Shown: positions 57,854 through 64,000 of the stretch, one piece after another
Layout of the letters: each line of letters begins with the position of its first letter
Position numbering within the stretch: position 1 is the stretch's first letter
Source: Syncephalastrum monosporum B8922
Taxonomy: Eukaryota > Mucoromycota > Mucoromycetes > Mucorales > Syncephalastraceae
Reading direction: 5' to 3'
NCBI GenBank assembly: GCA_000697355.1
Contig: JNEN01000861.1
Location: 124,001-188,000, forward strand
Length of the DNA: 64,000 nucleotides
The notes under the pieces: generated by a model
Told to the model about the DNA's origin: nothing
The model's database searches: none
The model's input: the letters and a program-made list of their open reading frames with translations, nothing else
Program-made: the position numbers and the translations under genes

Positions 57854-59910
57854 TGAATGTGCACGGAATCTCATGAAAGAGTGCATTGGGAGGATTACTT
57901 TGTCATATGAGACCAATAATATACATTTGCACAAATACACAAGGGCGCACGATATTGATTGTGGTGGCGTGCCAAGCCCTTTTCTCCGTGAGCGTTCAAT
58001 GGAGAGTAATAGCCATGTATCATATGCAAACAAGAGTACTGATCTTAACCTCCTATATTTGCTGCTCTCTGCTAAAAAAGAAAGCAATGATCATCGACGT
58101 ACCGTCATCCGCAGCTATAGCCAAATATCTTCTCCTTTTTGCTGATCGTGCTACTATGTCACACTGCACCTTCTTTTCTTGTGGAACCCGCTGTTTAAAG
58201 TCTTTCCCATACCACGAATAGATCTGATAAAGTGAGAAACCTGATTTCAGAGATGAGATGATATTGCAATAGTTTGTGTAGTCTAATTGTCTTATCAGTG
58301 ACCTGATGTTCGCTGCTGTGCTTAATCAGTGATGGTCTTCCTCCCCCATGCATCTATTTGAACAAGTGGTGTCGAGTAAAGCCGAAAAGTTTCAAATTAG
58401 ACAGCAATATCTCCCTTTTTTATGCTGCACTAACAAAATATAAATGTAGTTTGCGACAGGAAAAATCGCATTCTTTTGTGTTGGTATGCCAAGTACTGCG
58501 AATGAGCCGCAGGTACGTCTGACCTGGCAAGTCAGAAAACAAATATAAAGCTGTGAAAATGTCATAACTTTCCAACATTGGCACGGCTAATCATGCGATG
58601 ATACGAACGCATTATCATATAGCTATATGAGACTTGTTACCCGCAAGCACGCACAAACATAACAATCAAATGCCTATAGGTATACAATACTAGCATCCCG
58701 TGCCGCCATGTACTGTAGCTCGGGGGGGGGGCTCAAACACTGCAGTGGAAAAGGAGCGATTTTCACATTCTAACGTCTTCCTTATCCGCAATCATTGCTA
58801 ACATACAAAGTAATCTAATCACAATAAGCCCCAAGCAGGTCCTATATCTACAATTATATTTCTATGTAAGCGCGCAAAGTACATTTAATATGTAAGCCAG
58901 AGTGAGTGTGGGATGCATGCAAAGGATACGCTGGTGTCATAGTAATGGATAAAAAATATAGGCGCTTGTACAAAATATGGTTGTCGTCTCTTTTTCATCT
59001 TCTGTTTATTGAATGAGTGCCTAATTTGCAATTCCTTCTCACGAAGGTCTTCCTCTGCGACATGTTTGAGCACAAATCAGCTAATCGTTTTATTTCTTAA
59101 GACTTGCTTATAGGGTTTGCACATTTTATTTTTGTATGAAATGGTATACTCATATTCAGAAGACACAGTTTCATTTAAATTTAGTATATGGAAGCATTTA
59201 GTAATGCGTTATGTTTCCGTATCTATCGTGCTTCTTTTCTTTCGCCATACTGGGACAAAAAAAATGAGGCTGAGAGCGAATTGCCAGGAGATGGGGGAAG
59301 ACCTGTACTTCTTGACTTTCCATGCCAGATTTATCCAATGCTTCCATCCTAACATTTGCTACGAGAATAGATATAACAGGGCATGCTGCCTGTCTCCTTT
59401 CAGGTCCAGCAATTATCTCCTGCCCTTAGATCGGGAAAACCTACCCGTCGGGATATTTTGCCCTTTACCATTGACCATGTCCAATTTCTATTATGCACGG
59501 TGCCTGTCTGTTTTTCGTCGGCGGGACCTGAATTTATCGTTTCTATGTAGACATACTGAAGGGCACAGCCGCCTCCATCAAGGCTTAGCTATACCGTGAT
59601 GACGACCCAATCATCCTTTCATGATGTATCATCATGTATGCAGCAAACTAGTCTGAGTAAAGCCAATAATTGCAGCGAATCAAAAAAACAAAAAGAAGAC
59701 TTCCAATTTCGTTCCGCCTGTTGCAGCAGTATGGGCAACACATACACACATTTTGATGCGCTTGTCACACCCGACTCCGGTCAATTGCAGTCGTTGTTCC
59801 CGGAATTCAGTTGGTCTTACTTGTTGCAAAAATAGAGCATGCAAAGCAGCAAGAGTTAAAGCAAATAGTTCTGCTTCCACGAGTGGAAAAAAGAGATCGT
59901 GGCGTCCGTT

Positions 59911-59927
59911 TATAAAAAGCTTTTATA
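59911..59927 (+). promoter_or_regulatory. TATA box of the chitin deacetylase gene
   Basis: TATAAAAAGCTTTTATA lies 134 to 150 bp upstream of the ATG at 60061, in a pyrimidine-rich leader. A second TATAAAG lies at 59963-59969. Either could position transcription; assignment by motif only. Confidence 0.5.
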
Positions 59928-60060
59928 ACTGCGGTCTCTCCGCCTTATCCTCCTTTTATCATTTATAAAGTCGTTCCTGTTCACTCAAACGCTTTCCGTC
60001 CTCTTTCTATCCTTTTCACCTTATACTTCCTTCCCGACTCCCTTCCTTAATTACAGCACC

Positions 60061-61502
60061 ATGCTTTCCAAGCTTTTCGTCATTGCCGCTATCACGTTAT
60101 CGGCCGTCCATGCCCAAGATGCTGGCGCCTCTGCGGCTGCTCAACCCTCCTCTACTAGCGCCTTCCAATTCAAGGATACTTACCCCGAACCCGGCGTGAT
60201 CCCTAAAGCAAAACCCGAGTGGATGGAGCTTATCAAGACCGCCAACATCACGAAGGCACCTGTTCTGAAGAACGGCGCGGATGGTACGCATTGATGATGC
60301 AATTGCTTCTCCCTCTCTTTCCTATATGTATATTTATAGTCGCTTTTCTTTCGTTATAGGTCCGATCCAGGCAGAGGGTGTTGAAGGTGACCCCTACTGT
60401 GTATGGACTTTCACAGGATGTATCGGTCCCGACGACCTGTCGACTTGCCCCCAGGGAAACTGGGCTATGACGTATGATGATGGTCCATCCGCGTTCAGCC
60501 CCAAGCTGTATGATTACCTGGATAAAGTCAACCAGAAGGTGACATTCTTCATGGTTGGCGGTCAGGTCCTCCAGTACCCTGAGCTTGCCCAACGTGCCTA
60601 CAAAGCTGGTCATGAAATTGCCATGCATACCTGGTCGCACAGCTACATGACCACCTTAACGGACGAGCAGCTTGTGGCTGAGCTCAAGTGGAACGAGCAG
60701 GTCATCAAGGAAGCCATTGGTGTCTCGCCTAAATATTTCAGACCTGTAAGCCTTCGATGCCACTTATTTTACAATGCTGATATCATATTTTGCCGTAATT
60801 AGCCTTTCGGCAACATTGATAACCGTGTGCGTGACATCAGCAAGGCTCTTGGTTTCACTCGTATGTGACATATTCCACTATATAGTATGAGCGATTCACT
60901 AACATGGCTATATCTTAGCTGTCATCTGGGACCATGATACGAACGACTGGTATGTAAGTATATCCATCTTCTACCAGCTTCTTTCCGGTATCTGACATCA
61001 TTTGTTATCTAGTTGACTTATGAAGGATCTGGTTTCCAAGAGTCATGGATCGATTCGAACGTGACCGAGTGGGCTTCCAAGAACACCACGATCGGCGGTA
61101 TGTCGTTAGAGCATGATCTCTACAACGAGACCGTCAATGCTGCCGTCCGTATTTTCCCCATCATGAATGTAAGCGGCATTTATTACTATTCTACGGAGGA
61201 AGGTGGTATCTCATCATTTTTCCTTTTTCCTTCAACAGGATGCTTATGAGCTCAAGACTGTGAGCCAGTGCTCGAACCAGAGCCCCTATAAGGAAGCTAA
61301 TGCCACGGTTTCTAGCGCTAGCGTTAGCGCTAGTGCCAGCGCGTCTGCGACTGCGGCTGCTTCCAACTCAAACTCAGCTAGTGCAGGCGCGTCTGCATCC
61401 AGCGACGCTCAGAAAAAGGCCGAAGAGAGCGCCAGCTCTCGCCTGCTTATTTCCGCCAGCAGCGGTCTGTGCGCGCTAGTAGCTGCATTCTGGCTTTTAT
61501 AA
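60061..61502 (+). CDS. Chitin deacetylase (CE4), secreted, GPI-type
   Basis: Converts chitin to chitosan in the cell wall. Six exons, 60061-60283, 60360-60745, 60803-60860, 60919-60953, 61013-61168 and 61239-61502, give 373 residues. Signal peptide at 1-18 (LSKLFVIAAITLSAVHAQ). CE4 motifs: TYDDGPS with metal Asp115, HTWSH with His164 and His168 (motif 2), RPPFGN (motif 3, split by intron 2), and DHDTNDW (motif 4). After the catalytic domain comes a Ser/Ala-rich tail (about 305-350) and a C-terminal hydrophobic segment (LLISASSGLCALVAAFWLL) after a small-residue stretch, the pattern of a GPI anchor signal. Asn-x-Thr/Ser glycosylation sites are present (NITKA, NVTEW, NTTIG). This layout is common in Mucorales. 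Confidence 0.95.
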
Positions 61503-61828
61503 ATTAGAGTAGGATCGCCTTCTTTGTAATCCGCATAATGTACTTCTACCACAACCACGCCAATATAGCTTCAATGTAATTGTATGGTTGAGCTCCTATT
61601 TACCAAGGTTCAAACAAAAAGGAAAGGGGTACCCACCTGGTACAGACTATTTACAATGTCTAGCAAAAGGTGTATGCAAAAAGATGGGATGCTACGTATG
61701 TGGATATCTTTAATGACAAATCGTATCCAGGAGCTACAGAACAAGAGTAGAGAGCATGATGATTGAGTAAAGTAGTGAGTTGGATAGAACAAGAATTAAC
61801 AGCCAGTTGGCTGCGAATGGGTCGAGAA
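61503..61828. other. Convergent 3' region
   Basis: 326 bp between the chitin deacetylase stop (+) and the small zinc-finger gene stop (-). It holds both 3' UTRs; no gene seen. Confidence 0.4.
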
Positions 61829-62316
61829 TTATTTGGCGGGAGGAGCAACGAAGTCTGCAAGTGCATATGATAGAATTGATACAATAGCATTGGTGAGTTT
61901 AACTCGGCTATTCTCGGTAAGATGGACAAAAGACGTACCAGGGAAACACTCCTTCACCGTCTTGTCATGCTTGTTGGAGGCATGCTCGTTCAATCTATAG
62001 CAAACCCAAGTTAGATTGCAATATTGAAAAGTCATGCAAAGTCATTACGCTTTTTCTCGGCTGGTGCAGAGGAACGTCTGTTTGCAAACGGAGCAAATGA
62101 TATTCTTGGCAGCCACATTCTGTCAAGACAGTCAGGAATCAAGGCTCATTGTGGTTTGTCCTTACACCCTGACTTACGGCTTTGAGTTGGGACTTGGCTT
62201 CCTTGGGACCATTCTTAGCGTTGCGGTCCCGACGCATCTGAGCTTTTTGTCCCTATGTTTTTTAATGGTAAAGAATCCATTTTTCACTTTGTTTATTTTA
62301 GGCTTACGTTTCCCAT
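61829..62316 (-). CDS. Small 4F5/C2H2 zinc-finger protein (ZNF706/At2g23090-like)
   Basis: A five-exon gene: 62308-62316 (9 nt), 62178-62252, 62049-62119, 61939-61994 and 61829-61854, giving only 78 residues. The first part is a basic, Arg/Lys/Asn-rich helix (GQKAQMRRDRNAKNGPKEAK), like SERF/4F5 proteins. The second part is a single C2H2-type finger: CSVCKQTFLC, then LNEHASNKH, then DKTVKECFPDFVAPPAK. The first exon encodes just MGN. The layout and length match eukaryotic At2g23090/ZNF706-type proteins, whose role is poorly defined. It is tandem to the PMT gene with only 97 bp between that stop and this ATG. Its largest exon is 75 nt, so no obvious open frame marks it. Confidence 0.85.
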
Positions 62317-62413
62317 GGCGTAAAAAAAAATATGAAGTTAAAGAAGTAAGGGTAAAGAGGTTGCTGGAAAAACAAAAGTTTATTTTGGCGGTACCTGAAT
62401 CAATCCCCACTCA

Positions 62414-64000
62414 TTATTGCAGCCACATACTTTGACCTTCTTGATTGGTGAACTCGCCCATCATCATCTGGGCTTCCGATCCGCTTGCATTATGGTTATA
62501 CTCGTTGCCAAAGTCGCCAGTGACTTGGTATCTAAGATGAGAAGAAAAGAAAAGAAGTCAGCTCATGGCATCACAGAAGCCTTGCCTTGTTCACCTGTCG
62601 CAGCCAAATTTCCAATCTGGATGCCATTGCGCACTGGTGCAAGCTTCTTCCGTCCATGGTAATCCGTACGTGATAGGTGTATACATTGAAAAGGTATAGA
62701 CTATCATTGATACCAGCAGAACTACCATGGACGTCTTGCCCGTATTATGTAGCCGGAGCATGCCAAGGTCTAACCCGGCACCCAAGGCGAGGATCGAAAA
62801 GTAGAGTGCAGGCAGGTAATGGTGGAGGAATAACTGTCGGCTCATGGCATAGAATGGCAGGTAGTGTAACGCCCACGCACCGACATAGAAGCCCGTCGAA
62901 GCCTCATAGAATTGCCGCCGGCCTGTCAAAATTAGGAACGCCCTTGAAATGTAAGAGGCCAATATTCTTTTCTTTTTCGCTACTACCTTCGAACCGGTCC
63001 TGATAACCTCGTTTGTCACGGACTTGAAAGAAGCTCCATATAATGATGAAGTTGAGAACGACGAGAAAAGCTAGCCAACATGCCACTGGATTTCCAAGAA
63101 GGTAAATGTGGCGATTTTCGCGTGCCCAGAAGGAGATACCGCTGCGCAGAGTAGGCCAGGAGGGTGGCCTGGATTCAAACGGATGCGGCTCGGTCAGGCC
63201 AGCGTTGATCTTCCACATGACTTGGTGCAGTTCAATAAACCTGCGACCGAAGCTCATCTTCCGGTAGTTCACCTGTGGCGTCGTGTCCAGTACTAGTTTC
63301 GGTTGATCAATGCAAAAGCAAGCGTGAGTTGAATACATTTTGGGGGAGAGTATACTTGCTCGTCCAATGGAAAGGAATCAAATACTTACACAAGTCATTC
63401 CTGGTTTCCTCAATGACCCACATTGTTTTTGGTTTCTTCCCGTTTTGTATGCAAGTGACCTCTTGCTGTCTGAACCCCCATTCAGGCAAAGCGATCGGGT
63501 GAGAAAACAATGCGCAGGATTGCAGCGGGTGTAACAGACGGATCTTGCTTCGTAGTGTCTGCAAACGGGTGCGCGCCTCTCCTTCTTCTGATTGTTCCTG
63601 ATCGATTTCAACAATCCAGTAATCGTTAGCGTCCCCTTCGTGACCAGGGAAGCCGTAACCGCTATATTTGCTTTTGTGTAAGTTCTTCCTTTTCTGTTAT
63701 CTTCCCCCGACCCAACGTATCATGCCCATTGTACGTGGTTTTTTTTTTTTTTGGGGGGGGGTTAAGCATTCGTCTTTGTTATTACCTAACTTCCTTGTGG
63801 TAGTCCGCCTCGGTAACGGGCGCCTTTTCGTTGTGGCTGTGCAGCCTGCGTGGACTGGTCGCTACATGTTCCAGTCGAACCGTATCACCATTCTTGACCC
63901 ATTCAAGCCAGGTTCGATCATCTGATCCCAACACATCACCTGGTTCATTGGTGGCATCCAGAGTACTGTTCATCTTGCGTATCTGCCACCAATTGTTCTC
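62414..64000 (-). CDS. Protein O-mannosyltransferase (PMT, GT39), C-terminal part
   Basis: ER membrane enzyme that adds the first mannose to Ser/Thr from dolichyl-phosphate mannose. The 5' part lies beyond the window edge. Visible exons are 63786-64000 (partial), 63390-63661, 62987-63292, 62595-62922 and 62414-62531, giving 412 residues. It shows MIR-domain sequence (ENNWWQIRK, VKNGDTVRLEHVATSPRRLHSH, GYGFPGHEGDANDYWIVE, then TMWVIEETRNDL), the NYRKMSFGRRFIELHQVMW helix, SRPPSWP and the membrane helices with GAWALHYLPFYAMSRQLFLH and HHYLPALYF. The C-terminal loop has Cys residues (EEACTSAQW, FGCDRYQVTG). Which PMT subfamily it belongs to is not resolved; PMT2 or PMT4 fit best. Confidence 0.93.

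Larger units (their letters stand above)
51880..60060. other. Large gene-poor region (8.2 kb)
   Basis: No confident gene. The sequence holds many CA/TG and TA-type short repeats, A/T tracts, C-rich patches, and only short open frames with no recognisable protein families on either strand. Two low-confidence coding-like patches exist (52140-52421 minus; 57717-57853 plus, see separate entry). I found no LTR pair, transposase motif, tRNA or rRNA by eye. The chitin deacetylase promoter occupies the right end. Confidence 0.4.

Noticed and set aside
57698..58087. 129-residue minus ORF with a hydrophobic C-terminal stretch
   Set aside because: Overlaps the plus-strand C-biased patch, no homology recalled, and codon bias does not favour the minus frame.
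58715..58745. GTAGCTCGGGGGGGGGGCTCAAAC, tRNA-like flavour near a G10 run
   Set aside because: No paired stems or B box can be drawn; the resemblance to the tRNA-Lys T arm is limited to the G/C run.

Overview
The window is nuclear DNA of a filamentous fungus, most likely an early-diverging one of the Mucoromycota (Mucorales-like). The reasons are many short GT-AG introns of about 50-100 bp, compact genes on both strands, CAG/CAA glutamine tracts in several genes, a GPI-type chitin deacetylase, GT15 and GT39 protein mannosyltransferases, and genes that yeasts have lost but such fungi and animals keep (dynactin p25, a C12orf4/FERRY3 homologue). Species assignment is inference. I spliced the genes by hand; for nearly every model the exon phases close exactly and the product length fits its family.

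Layout. 1-509: 3' end of an unrecognised gene. 1.07-2.98 kb (-): mitochondrial citrate synthase. 4.2-6.1 kb (-): Pho80-like cyclin. 6.7-8.6 kb (-): PP2A B55 subunit. 8.65-11.07 kb: empty. 11.1-11.7 kb (+): hotdog thioesterase. 11.9-14.1 kb (+): ESCRT-0 Vps27. 14.2-15.1 kb (-): prohibitin. 16.47-17.18 kb: a perfect 214-bp inverted repeat carrying two divergent tRNA-Lys(UUU) genes. 17.5-18.8 kb (-): GT15 mannosyltransferase. 19.1-19.9 kb (+): dynactin p25. 20.5-23.2 kb (+): RhoGEF. 23.4-25.0 kb (+): peroxisomal SCPx-type thiolase. 25.1-26.2 kb (-) and 26.4-27.9 kb (+): a divergent SDR / zinc polyol dehydrogenase pair. 28.0-31.0 kb (-): P-type H+-ATPase. 31.3-33.9 kb (-): Snf1/AMPK kinase. 34.1-35.9 kb (-): Ytm1/WDR12. 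36.1-36.8 kb (+): Spc24-like kinetochore protein. 36.9-37.7 kb (-): TRAPPC6/Trs33. 38.0-39.8 kb (-): EHD ATPase. 39.85-42.2 kb: empty. 42.2-43.7 kb (-): lipase. 45.1-45.9 kb (+): RNA polymerase I subunit Rpa34-like. 46.1-47.3 kb (+): Dsk2/ubiquilin. 47.5-50.3 kb (-): C12orf4/FERRY3 homologue with an inserted UBA-like segment. 50.7-51.9 kb (+): second Pho80-like cyclin. 51.9-60.06 kb: gene-poor. 60.1-61.5 kb (+): chitin deacetylase. 61.8-62.3 kb (-): 78-residue zinc-finger protein. 62.4 kb to the end (-): C-terminal part of a protein O-mannosyltransferase.

The genes do not form one pathway. Themes are carbon and energy control (citrate synthase, Snf1, PP2A-B55, H+-ATPase, polyol dehydrogenase/SDR pair, thiolase), membrane traffic and cytoskeleton (Vps27, TRAPPC6, EHD, dynactin p25, RhoGEF, C12orf4 homologue) and cell-wall or glycan biosynthesis (GT15, PMT, chitin deacetylase). 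I saw no transposon ORF, CRISPR array, rRNA, virus-derived gene or secondary-metabolite cluster. The most unusual structures are the perfectly homogenised tRNA-Lys inverted repeat, the UBA-like insertion in the C12orf4 homologue, and two Pho80-like cyclin genes that share an intron position.
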